From Gammaproteobacteria bacterium UBA4421 (lineage in GTDB: Bacteria > Pseudomonadota > Gammaproteobacteria > Pseudomonadales > Azotimanducaceae): 32,138 nucleotides of DNA. The notes under the pieces were generated by a model. That model was not told the DNA's origin. It saw nothing but the letters and a program-made list of their open reading frames with translations, and made no database searches. Below, piece after piece: positions 8,549 through 15,485 of this stretch. Position 1 is the first letter of the stretch. Every line of letters begins with the position of its first letter. Location: positions 1 through 32,138 of the forward strand of contig DGQF01000010.1 in the NCBI GenBank assembly GCA_002389675.1, given 5' to 3'. A program made the position numbers and the translations under genes.

Positions 8549-8926
8549 ATGCATAGATCTGATTCGGAAAACGCGTGGTTACGGTTGTATCAATTACTCG
8601 AGCAGGGGGTCGAGCCCCATCCCAGCCTAATTGCTGCGGCTGATCAACATCGAGGTCCAATGGGACAGACGTTTCTTCATTGGCTGTGCTTGGAAGCGAA
8701 TTTGACCCATGTAGAACGGGTGATCCGTGCTGGCATGCCATTGGATGGCCAGGACGATATGGGTAACACCGCGATGATGGAAGCTGCAGCAGCGGGGCGC
8801 TGGGATGTGGCGGTGGCATTGCTCGAAGGAGGCGCCAGCTTGACGGTTGAGAACTACGACGGTGAGGATCTCGCCGGGTACCTTGAGTTGTGGGGTGTAG
8901 AGCTTCCAGCGCCCTTTCGGCAGTAG
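8549..8926 (+). CDS. Small ankyrin-repeat protein
   Basis: A 125-residue soluble protein made of about three ankyrin units. GQTFLHWLCLEANLTHVERVI resembles the G.T.LH.A...G....V..L pattern, and GNTAMMEAAAAGRWDVAVALL, then EGGASLTVENYDGEDLAGYL, form a second and third unit. Ankyrin repeats mediate protein-protein contact; there is no catalytic domain, signal peptide or membrane segment. The start ATG at 8549 has no strong ribosome binding site. It stands alone between the GMC fragment and the convergent acyl-CoA dehydrogenase, so no partner can be named. The repeat assignment is firm, the role unknown. Confidence 0.8.
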   Translation: MHRSDSENAWLRLYQLLEQGVEPHPSLIAAADQHRGPMGQTFLHWLCLEANLTHVERVIRAGMPLDGQDDMGNTAMMEAAAAGRWDVAVALLEGGASLTVENYDGEDLAGYLELWGVELPAPFRQ

Positions 8927-9015
8927 GCTTACAATTTTGCGTTAGTCTTGCTTGTTGGATGCGCCCCAGCGTTGCGTGTCGCGCGGGCTGTGTGAGTACC
9001 GCGGCGCACAACGTG

Positions 9016-9037
9016 TTAAAGCCTGGCCCCTCCAGGC
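9016..9037 (-). terminator. Terminator of the acyl-CoA dehydrogenase gene
   Basis: GCCTGG (9021-9026), a five-base loop and CCAGGC (9032-9037) form a perfect GC-rich six-pair stem. Read on the minus strand it is followed by TTTAAC, about 50 bases past the dehydrogenase stop. The short T tract makes it a moderate candidate; it may also serve the convergent ankyrin gene. Confidence 0.42.
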
Positions 9038-9088
9038 AGCGACAGAGGCTTTGGGCGCGCATTTTTAGCGCTTGCTGGCGAGTCTGTA

Positions 9089-10348
9089 TTACAGCCGTTG
9101 CGGAATGTTGTAGAACTTTTCAAATGCAGCAGGATCATGATCCCTGAGTTCTGCTTTGGCGATGCCCGGCAAGTGAACTTCGCTGGGCCCATCTGCGATA
9201 CTTAGGTGCATCCCTAACCCATACAGTTCAGCAAGGGGGGTCTGATCGGATACGCCCATAGCTCCATGAACGCGAAGCGCGCGTTCCGAGACATTTTGCA
9301 AAAGTTCTGTACCGACTATTTTGAGCATACCGATTTCTTTGCGGGCGCCTTTCACGCCCTTTTCATCCAATGTTTGGGCCGTGTGCATACATAGCAGTCG
9401 AGCTTGGTCGATTTCGATTCTCGACCTGCCGATGTCATTGGCGACGCTTCCGTGTTCATGCAGACGCTTTCCGAAAGCGGTGCGATCTTTAGCGCGCGAG
9501 ATCATGAGTCCAAGGGCCACCTCAGCCATGCCCACACAGCGCATGCCATAGTGAATGCGACCGGGGCCCATCCTGCTCTGCATGATGGCAAATCCTTGGC
9601 CGGGTTCACCCAGCAGGTTCTCCGCGGGCACGCGAACGTTGTCGAGCAAAATCTCTGGATGACCGCCGACATGGTACGCATTCATTACGGGTGTATCTTG
9701 AAGTATATGAACGCCAGGTGTGTCCAACGGGATAATGATTACACCGTGCTGCTGGTGGCGATTGGGATTCTCAGGATTGGTTTTCCCCATGAGTATCATA
9801 AAGCGACATCTTGGATGCATAGACCACGAAATGAACCATTTACGACCGTTAATGACGTAGTCTTCGCCATCTCGAACGATGCTGGTTTGGTAGTTCGTGG
9901 CGTCTGACGAAGCAACTTGCGGTTCGGTTGCTGCAAAACATGACTGCCATTCACCTTCTAAAAGTGGGCGCAGCCATTTTTGCCGCTGTTGCTCATTGGC
10001 AGCGGCCGCGAGTAACTCCATGTTGCCCGTTACGGGCGCATTGCAGTTAAAAACCTCTGGCGCCCAGGGCAGTTTCGCCATCTCTTCGAAAATAGGTGCG
10101 TAGTCAAAGTTGCTTAAGCCGACCCCAGGTTCATCCTCTCGCAGGTGGGGGAAGAATAAATTCCATAGACCCAACGCTTTGGCTTTGGCTTTCAAATCGT
10201 CGATAAATGCCAGAGCTTGAGGGTCGTTGCGACGATCGCTGTTGGCGATTTGGTGATAATGCTGATTCATTGGGTAGACATGTTGATCCATGAAATCAAC
10301 CACAAGGTCTCTGATTTCTAGGGACTTTTCACTGGGACTGAGTTGCAT
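9089..10348 (-). CDS. Acyl-CoA dehydrogenase, ACAD10/11-like
   Basis: A 419-residue FAD flavoenzyme expected to oxidise an acyl-CoA at the alpha-beta bond and pass electrons to electron-transferring flavoprotein. The helical N-terminal domain starts MQLSPSEKSLEIRDLVVDFM. The middle beta domain has FAATEPQVASSDATN (substrate/FAD loop) and YVINGRKWFISW. The C-terminal domain has DRTAFGKRL..HG and LRVHGAMGVS, typical FAD-binding and dimer segments. In the position of the usual catalytic Glu (IYEGT in medium-chain enzymes) it reads IADGP, so Asp386 would be the base. That feature and the length match the ACAD10/11-type clade. It is monocistronic, with a terminator-like hairpin downstream and a 10-base-spaced AGGA upstream of the ATG. 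Chain-length or branched-acid preference cannot be read from sequence. Confidence 0.92.
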   Translation of the reverse strand: MQLSPSEKSLEIRDLVVDFMDQHVYPMNQHYHQIANSDRRNDPQALAFIDDLKAKAKALGLWNLFFPHLREDEPGVGLSNFDYAPIFEEMAKLPWAPEVFNCNAPVTGNMELLAAAANEQQRQKWLRPLLEGEWQSCFAATEPQVASSDATNYQTSIVRDGEDYVINGRKWFISWSMHPRCRFMILMGKTNPENPNRHQQHGVIIIPLDTPGVHILQDTPVMNAYHVGGHPEILLDNVRVPAENLLGEPGQGFAIMQSRMGPGRIHYGMRCVGMAEVALGLMISRAKDRTAFGKRLHEHGSVANDIGRSRIEIDQARLLCMHTAQTLDEKGVKGARKEIGMLKIVGTELLQNVSERALRVHGAMGVSDQTPLAELYGLGMHLSIADGPSEVHLPGIAKAELRDHDPAAFEKFYNIPQRL

Positions 10349-10463
10349 GATTCGATGTTCCTAACTGTGGTTAATCTTGAAAAAGGCGCTAGCGCGCAGT
10401 TTGAACCGATGGCATCTAAAATATAACCGTATTCGGCGCAGAATGTTTTGTTTTAAAGCTTGT

Positions 10464-10489
10464 CCTAAGGCGTTCAAAAGGTGCCTTGG
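10464..10489. other. Inverted repeat between the dehydrogenase and DUF4389 genes
   Basis: CC-T-AAGGC (10464-10471) pairs with GCCTT-GG (10483-10489) across an 11-base loop. It lies downstream of the minus-strand DUF4389 gene and upstream of the dehydrogenase promoter region. No T run follows on the minus strand (ACAAGC), so terminator function is uncertain. Confidence 0.25.
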
Positions 10490-10552
10490 CGTACGTTTGG
10501 GCACAACGTGCGATGTCTTGGCTGGAGATTAGAAAAAGTCGATATCACAGGC

Positions 10553-10951
10553 TCATTGCGGTTGCGTTGGGGGGCGCTTGGGCAATGTCGATCCTTCGTC
10601 AGCCTCACCGTAATTGGCTGCGTTTCCGCTTTTTTCGCGGAACGGCTGCGTATCTGACCATGGCGTTTCGCCGATTGCTTCATCCGGCCAATCCGAAAAT
10701 GGAAAGGGTTGATTCTCGCTGTTGAACGTTTGGTATCGAACAATTTGTAAAATATATACCCCCAGGTTTGCCCCAAGGTGTTGAGCGGTGGGATTTGCCT
10801 TGCCACGAAACAGAGCGTGGAAAAATTGAAACAAGCTCACCAGTGCCATAACGGTTTCTGCCACGCTGTAGGCAATCACGAAAAACAGCATATAAAGTCC
10901 CCGGGACCAAATATTGCGATTGGATAAATTTTTTCGTGTGTCATCGTCCAT
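10553..10951 (-). CDS. DUF4389-family membrane protein
   Basis: A 132-residue protein matching the DUF4389 pattern. A hydrophobic helix at about 17-48 (YMLFFVIAYSVAETVMALVS) is followed by FFHALFRG, then by LGVYILQIVRYQTFNSENQP and FPFSDWP, the characteristic conserved block. The rest of the tail is polar, proline-rich and probably disordered. The function of the family is not known to me. In some relatives the domain is linked to lipase-like genes, which is not seen here. ATG 10951 is chosen over an upstream GTG (10972) because GGGAG lies seven bases before it. It is a single gene, separated by 268 bases from the cytochrome upstream on the same strand. Confidence 0.82.
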   Translation of the reverse strand: MDDDTRKNLSNRNIWSRGLYMLFFVIAYSVAETVMALVSLFQFFHALFRGKANPTAQHLGANLGVYILQIVRYQTFNSENQPFPFSDWPDEAIGETPWSDTQPFREKSGNAANYGEADEGSTLPKRPPTQPQ

Positions 10952-11218
10952 GGTTGTCTCCCTGTCAGTCACGCAACTCGCTCAATATTAGTCGATCAAG
11001 GTGCATGCCAATTTTCTTATCCTGTAAATCAATCAGGTAGTGTTGCCTGCCGCTCGATAGTGGCGCAAATGTTAGGTTGTTGGCAAATCTAACCAGTTCC
11101 CCCATACGCCTGCAATTGCTCAATAGGCGCCATTTTGCAAATAAACTCTGGTTTCGGGGCAGATATTGGATAGATTGCGTTGTCTTGCAATGCCATCACT
11201 GCGTCAACTGCACCTAGC

Positions 11219-11800
11219 TTATCGAAAGGGTTGGAAATCCTTGGCTGGGCGAAAACCTCGGCGGTTAGGCATGACAACTGCCGCGAGATTCTCCTGATTT
11301 AAGGTGGTGTTTTCAGGGATAATCTCGTTGAGATACAAGACATAGGCGGTGACGGCGTAAACTTCGTTTGGCGTCAGGGACTTTTCTTGCCCGTACGGCA
11401 TTGCGCGTGTGATGTAGTCATACAGGGTCGTTGCAAAAGGCCAGTAGCTGCCAACCGTTTTGATGGGGTTTTTGGAGTCCAGTGTGCCTCTACCGCCAAC
11501 CAATGGAACGCCTGCTTTTTCTCCTTTGCTGCCGTGGCAACTGGCGCAGGTCCGGGCATAAATGGTTGCACCGGAATCCACATCTCCCGAGCCCTTTGGC
11601 AATCCTTTACCGTCTGGCATGACTACAGATTCATAATTGGCTGGCGCCGCAACACCCAGGGCGGGTATTTGGTGGCTGCCTAACGGTGTTTCGGCACTAG
11701 CGCCGGCGCTTTGTAAGGCAGATAAAAAAATTGCGAGCAGCGTTAACAACAGGCAGCGGGTTTTTCGCTGATTTTTTTGACAGGTGTCAGATGAGCGCAT
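11219..11800 (-). CDS. Cytochrome c partner of the SoxC-like enzyme (SoxD/SorB-type)
   Basis: A 193-residue exported monohaem cytochrome c. A Sec signal (LLLTLLAIFLSALQSAGASA, ending about residue 36) is followed by a class I cytochrome domain with CASCH at 85-89 and a probable axial Met134 (RAMPYG), then VYAVTAYVLYLN, the usual C-terminal helix. The tail VVMPNRRGF is typical of SoxD-like subunits. ATG 11800 is chosen because it yields the signal peptide at once; longer in-frame starts would run far into the upstream gene. It overlaps the soxC-like stop by 14 bases, which signals coupled translation and a shared complex. It should carry electrons from the molybdoenzyme to the respiratory chain. 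It is shorter than Paracoccus-type dihaem SoxD, so it resembles the single-haem form. Confidence 0.85.
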   Translation of the reverse strand: MRSSDTCQKNQRKTRCLLLTLLAIFLSALQSAGASAETPLGSHQIPALGVAAPANYESVVMPDGKGLPKGSGDVDSGATIYARTCASCHGSKGEKAGVPLVGGRGTLDSKNPIKTVGSYWPFATTLYDYITRAMPYGQEKSLTPNEVYAVTAYVLYLNEIIPENTTLNQENLAAVVMPNRRGFRPAKDFQPFR

Positions 11801-13019
11801 TGCGAACTTTTCCCGAGGCATCGACTTGCCAACTCTGGATGCCGTTGTAGTGATAGATGACCAGCGGTGATTGCTTACGCAGGGCCACGGCACGCGTCGG
11901 TTGTATATTACCTGCTGCATCAGTGGCGCGACTTTGCAAAACGGCCGGCTGCCCGTGCCATTGCCAGGGAATGCGAAACCTAACGGGTGCAAAGGGGCTG
12001 GGTTCGGTTTGTAGCTCCGCTGCGGCCCAGCTTTTGCCGCCGTCTGCGCTGACATGTACGCTGGATATCGGTGCTTGGCCCGACCATGCCAGTCCAGTGA
12101 TGGGATAAATTCCCTTGGCGGGTAGCTGCATTTTTCCCGAGGGTGAGGTGATGACAGATTTGACCTCCATTTTTAGGGAAAACTGCTGTGCCGTGCCGTC
12201 AGCCAACAGATCGGTGTATTTGCTGGTTTCCTCTCGTGTTTGTGCAGGTGTTGGGCTAAGTTTTAGGCTACGCAGCCATTTGATGCTGATGTTGCCTTCG
12301 CAGCCAGGTACAAACAGTCGCATGGGAAACCCTTGTGAAGGTCTAATGGGTTCACCATTTTGAAATAGCGCGATTATCGCGTGTTGCGCGATAGACATTG
12401 GAATGCTGCGATTGTTGCCCGAGGCGTCTGCGCCCTCTGCAATAACCCAACTGGCCGTCTTGTGGGCGCCAACTTCATCCAGTAGATAATGTAAGGGCAC
12501 GCCGGTCCACTCCGCGCACGAAAACAAACCCGATACTTCGCCAGCGGTGAGGTCGGGTGCTTCATCGAATGTGTTGCGAAAGCTGTTGCCCGAACATTCA
12601 AGAAACCAAGTTTTTGTCTGTTGTGGATATCGCAGAAGCGACTCGTAACTGAAGACCAGCGGATTTTTGACCTGACCAAAAACCGTTAACCTATGATGCT
12701 CAGGGTCGATATCTGGAATGCCGCTGTGATGGCGTTCAAAATGAAGGCTGTTGGGTGTGATGATGCCGTTCAGTGACTGCAATGGTGAACAAGATGCGCC
12801 GTCGCCGGGGCCCAGCGGATTGAGCGTGATTTGTTCGCGTTTGAGGGCTGCAAATCTGGACGGGGCACCGTAGGGGCCAGGCGATTGACCGGGATAAGTC
12901 ATCCATGGACCATCAGCCATTGCCGGCGTCAGAACGGCCGCGCCTGCCGCGACAGCGCCAGCCTTTAGAAACCAGCGTCTGTTGAGCAAGCCGTTATTGG
13001 CGGCGGGTGTCTGGGTCAT
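11787..13019 (-). CDS. soxC: SoxC-like sulfite/sulfur dehydrogenase, molybdenum subunit
   Basis: A 410-residue periplasmic molybdopterin enzyme of the sulfite oxidase family. The N-terminus has a Tat signal (NRRWFLKAG, then a hydrophobic stretch ending AMADG). ITPNSLHFERHHSGIPDIDP is close to the diagnostic SoxC segment. Cys142 in FLECSGNS is the expected molybdenum ligand. FPMRLFVPGCEGNISIKWL binds the cofactor, and the C-terminal immunoglobulin-like dimerisation domain (about 290-400) includes VSADGGKSW. It would oxidise sulfite or a thiosulfate-derived sulfane sulfur and hand electrons to the overlapping cytochrome. No soxXYZAB genes are present in the window, so it may act as a stand-alone sulfite dehydrogenase (SorAB-like) rather than in full Sox. 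Family is firm; substrate is inferred. Confidence 0.88.
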   Translation of the reverse strand: MTQTPAANNGLLNRRWFLKAGAVAAGAAVLTPAMADGPWMTYPGQSPGPYGAPSRFAALKREQITLNPLGPGDGASCSPLQSLNGIITPNSLHFERHHSGIPDIDPEHHRLTVFGQVKNPLVFSYESLLRYPQQTKTWFLECSGNSFRNTFDEAPDLTAGEVSGLFSCAEWTGVPLHYLLDEVGAHKTASWVIAEGADASGNNRSIPMSIAQHAIIALFQNGEPIRPSQGFPMRLFVPGCEGNISIKWLRSLKLSPTPAQTREETSKYTDLLADGTAQQFSLKMEVKSVITSPSGKMQLPAKGIYPITGLAWSGQAPISSVHVSADGGKSWAAAELQTEPSPFAPVRFRIPWQWHGQPAVLQSRATDAAGNIQPTRAVALRKQSPLVIYHYNGIQSWQVDASGKVRNALI

Positions 13020-13309
13020 GGTGATTATGCCAAATGCGCAATGCAGGTTTTCAAAACGTTTTCAATCAGCGGATTGTGCCAGGAGATTTGGCGTGCTTCC
13101 AATTCGCTAAACTATAGCAGAGCCGATCAGTGCTGGAGTCGTTTTAGGGTGCCAAAAAGATCATTGTGTGCGCTTTTAAAAACGCCTCTTGGCCTTTGGT
13201 GGGCAAAAGCGGGTTTTGAATAAGCGTGGTTATGGCCTTGTTTTCGGCGTTGCGATAATCTGCAGTCGACGGCGATCATTCGCTACATCAGGTAAATTAC
13301 GGAGCAGAC
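13020..13309. other. Divergent promoter region between soxC-like and cyclase genes
   Basis: This 290-base gap must hold the promoters of both divergent genes. The only structure I can point to is a perfect palindrome, AAAACGTTTT, at 13053-13062, about 35 bases upstream of the soxC-like start, which could be an operator. No convincing -35/-10 pair stands out, and no further gene was found. Confidence 0.3.
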
Positions 13310-14254
13310 ATGGCAAGATTGATGACATTTTTTTTGATTTTTGGGTGGCCGGTGATTGCGTTCGCAGATGATCATTGCAAACCTTCAAAGTGGGGTGCTG
13401 ATGACGAACTAGGTGCAGCTAACTATGTGACGCCTGCGCAAGTGCTTAACGCTGCGAGTCTCATTAAGCAGGGCCAAAGCCATGGTCTTGGCATTGTTAT
13501 TGACGCTGGCATGCCAGCATTTCCGCCTCGCGACACCCGCTTGCAAATTGTTCAGCCCGGCCAAGAATTTGGCCGCGACACCACTGATGCGTACGGTTGG
13601 CCCATGAGTTATAACGACGATGTTGTGCAAATGTGGCTGGGTACAGGCCCTCAATTGGATGGATTAGCCCATCTTGGTGAGGCGGGGATGTTCTATAACT
13701 GTAACAAAGGAGAGGATTTCACGCAGATCACAGGGGTCACTAAGCTGGGTTTGCACAAAGTGCCGCCACTGATTGGTCGTGGGGTACTTTTAGACATGAC
13801 TGAACATTTTGGTGTTCCCTACCTTGAGGGCGGGCAACCGATCACAGAGGCCGATATTAAAGCTGCTGCAAAGCAGCAGAAGGTTCTTTTCAAGTCTGGT
13901 GATGTCATTTTATTCCACACTGGCTGGACAGACGAAAAGTTGAAGAGTGACCCTCAAACTTGGGGTCGTACCATACCGGGTCTAACCAACGCGGCTGCGG
14001 TGTATCTGGCCTCTCTAAACCCGATGGCGGTAGGCGCGGATACTTGGGGCGTGGAGGCCGTACCCGCGGTGCCGGGCGATAAGCTGTTTTACGGGCACGT
14101 CACATTGTTGAAAGAGCAGGGGATATACCTGCTGGAAACGATGAACACAGGTCGCCTGGCGCGTGAAGACGTTAAAGAGTTTATGTTTGTGCTGGGTCAC
14201 GCGAAGCTCAAAGGTACTGTCCAGATGATTGTCAATCCGGTTGCCATGTGGTGA
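13310..14254 (+). CDS. Exported cyclase-family (PF04199) hydrolase
   Basis: A 314-residue metal-dependent hydrolase of the kynurenine formamidase / cyclase superfamily, exported by a Sec signal (MARLMTFFLIFGWPVIAFA, cut before DDHC). The metal motif reads LGTGPQLDGLAHLG (about 116-129). The Asp and the downstream His are retained, but the usual HxGTHxD second histidine is Gln, as in the larger group of cyclases with a TQxDGLxH pattern. The C-terminal LLKEQGIYLLETMN and FMFVLGHAKLKGTVQMIVNPVA are typical of that group. The start is fixed by GGAG at 13301-13304, five bases before the ATG. The substrate is unknown; cyclic amides, formamides or lactones are possible from the family. It is monocistronic and divergent from the soxC-like gene. 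Confidence 0.85.
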   Translation: MARLMTFFLIFGWPVIAFADDHCKPSKWGADDELGAANYVTPAQVLNAASLIKQGQSHGLGIVIDAGMPAFPPRDTRLQIVQPGQEFGRDTTDAYGWPMSYNDDVVQMWLGTGPQLDGLAHLGEAGMFYNCNKGEDFTQITGVTKLGLHKVPPLIGRGVLLDMTEHFGVPYLEGGQPITEADIKAAAKQQKVLFKSGDVILFHTGWTDEKLKSDPQTWGRTIPGLTNAAAVYLASLNPMAVGADTWGVEAVPAVPGDKLFYGHVTLLKEQGIYLLETMNTGRLAREDVKEFMFVLGHAKLKGTVQMIVNPVAMW

Positions 14255-14354
14255 GATGCCATGTTCACCGCCACGCTGTCGAATTTATGATATCTCCGTT
14301 ACGTCGGCTTGTTTTCGTGCAGCGTGAGCGCGTGGTGCTGCGTGGATCTAGGGG

Positions 14355-14384
14355 CTTTTGATCTCAGGCATATCAAATCAAAAG
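14355..14384 (+). promoter_or_regulatory. Leader inverted repeat abutting the ribosome binding site of the orphan gene
   Basis: CTTTTGAT (14355-14362) and ATCAAAAG (14377-14384) are perfect complements 14 bases apart. The right arm ends on the first G of the Shine-Dalgarno GGAGG (14384-14388). In RNA the hairpin would lie directly against the ribosome binding site; as DNA it could be a protein operator. Either use is inference. Confidence 0.4.
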
Positions 14385-14393
14385 GAGGATGGC

Positions 14394-15419
14394 GTGCAAC
14401 TCAGCTTATTCGGGCTTGGTGCAGCGGCGACGAAAAGCGTTCGCACGTCTGTCGAGATCTCGTTAGACAGTGCACCGGCAGACTATACGCCGGTTTATCC
14501 GGCTTATGGCTTGCGTCAAGCCGCATTATTTGTGCTCATGAAATATGGAGAGAATGCTGTGCTCAGTCAGTTGGTCGCTATGATTGACTGCTTGCCCTCC
14601 AACGAATACTTGCTTGCGCTTAGCACCATGCAATATAAGATTTTTGAGCGTTATGGCCTTATTCACGGAGTGCGTCTGATTCGTTTTGCAGTTTCGACAT
14701 CAGGTATTTCTGAGGTCGTTCAGTTCGACGACCCACAAATCCAGCCTGTGACTGCGTCATCAATTGGGCCAATCGACGCAGGCGCAGCAGTGGTTTTGCT
14801 GCAGAAGGAATGTGCCAAGTTGAAAGAACAGCTGCGTCTTGCAGATCTGCCGGCGGGCGTGCGCCTTGTGATGGGGACACAGAAGACCTACCAGTTTCCA
14901 TTAAGTGATTTTCCTGAGGGTGAGGTCAATGTCGAATTGCTGCTCAACCGCGGGGGGGAGGTACTTGGAAAATTAATGCATCACTATCAACGTATACTTC
15001 GTCGTCGTGATGTGTCTCCGGTGCGGGGTAAACCCGTGTGTGTTACGCGCCTGACAAATCATTATTATGTGTATACCGACGGACACGGTTGGGAGTCTGC
15101 TGCGTCCTATCGACAGGCCTTCGAAGTGCAGCGGCGAGCGCTTGATGGACGTAGGCGGGCGGCCGGCTTGCCCGTGAACAGTGCGGGCCGTCGCAAGGCG
15201 ACTCTGGAAGCGGTTACCCAGGACGTTAATGCGGCTGCCCAAAAGCTGCGGGACCCAAATCGGTTTATCGCGGTCGCATGGGTGCAGGGCGACGATCGAC
15301 GTCCAAGCCATCGTGGCTGCATTTTTCGCCGTCATAGCGATGGTGCATTAAGTCGTCCGCTGCAGCCTTATCGCATCACAACCCGGTTACAGTTGCCTAG
15401 GTTCACGGGCGTTAAATAG
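14394..15419 (+). CDS. Unrecognised 341-residue protein
   Basis: I do not recognise this protein. A strong ribosome binding site (AAAGGAGG, 14381-14388) five bases before a GTG at 14394 fixes the start as MQLSLFGLG. The first 100 residues are hydrophobic-mixed (YGLRQAALFVLMKYGENAVL) without a clear membrane segment. A helical, charged stretch LLQKECAKLKEQLRLADL follows near residue 145. The C-terminal third is very Arg-rich (HHYQRILRRRDVSP, VQRRALDGRRRAAGL) and contains NHYYVYTDGHGWESAASYRQ, with a pI that must be high, suggesting nucleic acid or other polyanion binding. It is a single gene with its own inverted repeats at both ends and no functional link to its neighbours. It could be an accessory or phage-derived gene. 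A long, clean frame and a strong RBS support that it is real. Confidence 0.75.
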   Translation: MQLSLFGLGAAATKSVRTSVEISLDSAPADYTPVYPAYGLRQAALFVLMKYGENAVLSQLVAMIDCLPSNEYLLALSTMQYKIFERYGLIHGVRLIRFAVSTSGISEVVQFDDPQIQPVTASSIGPIDAGAAVVLLQKECAKLKEQLRLADLPAGVRLVMGTQKTYQFPLSDFPEGEVNVELLLNRGGEVLGKLMHHYQRILRRRDVSPVRGKPVCVTRLTNHYYVYTDGHGWESAASYRQAFEVQRRALDGRRRAAGLPVNSAGRRKATLEAVTQDVNAAAQKLRDPNRFIAVAWVQGDDRRPSHRGCIFRRHSDGALSRPLQPYRITTRLQLPRFTGVK

Positions 15420-15448
15420 TACCTACAGCAAGCGTGTAGATACTATTT
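15414..15448 (+). terminator. Long hairpin across the stop codon of the orphan gene
   Basis: The 14-base arms 15414-15427 and 15435-15448 are complementary at 13 of 14 positions around a seven-base loop (GCAAGCG). The stop codon TAG (15417-15419) is inside the left arm, and the stem ends in ATTTCT. It is AT-rich and lacks a long T run. It may terminate this gene and the convergent thiolase, or stabilise the transcript end. Confidence 0.45.
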
Positions 15449-15485
15449 CTAAGCGCGTTCGGAGCCGTCGCCAGCTTTTGCCTAT

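Noticed and set aside
8890..9147. 85-residue plus-strand frame after the ankyrin gene
   Set aside because: It overlaps the ankyrin end and the dehydrogenase 3' end, and runs over a terminator hairpin.
9404..9907. 167-residue plus-strand frame inside the acyl-CoA dehydrogenase
   Set aside because: It is a shadow of a well-supported gene on the other strand.
11089..11277. 62-residue minus-strand frame after the cytochrome gene
   Set aside because: It begins as a shifted reading of the cytochrome 3' end, has no ribosome binding site and no recognisable domain.
11801..12055. Long N-terminal extension of the cytochrome frame
   Set aside because: It runs through the soxC-like gene; the signal peptide begins at ATG 11800.
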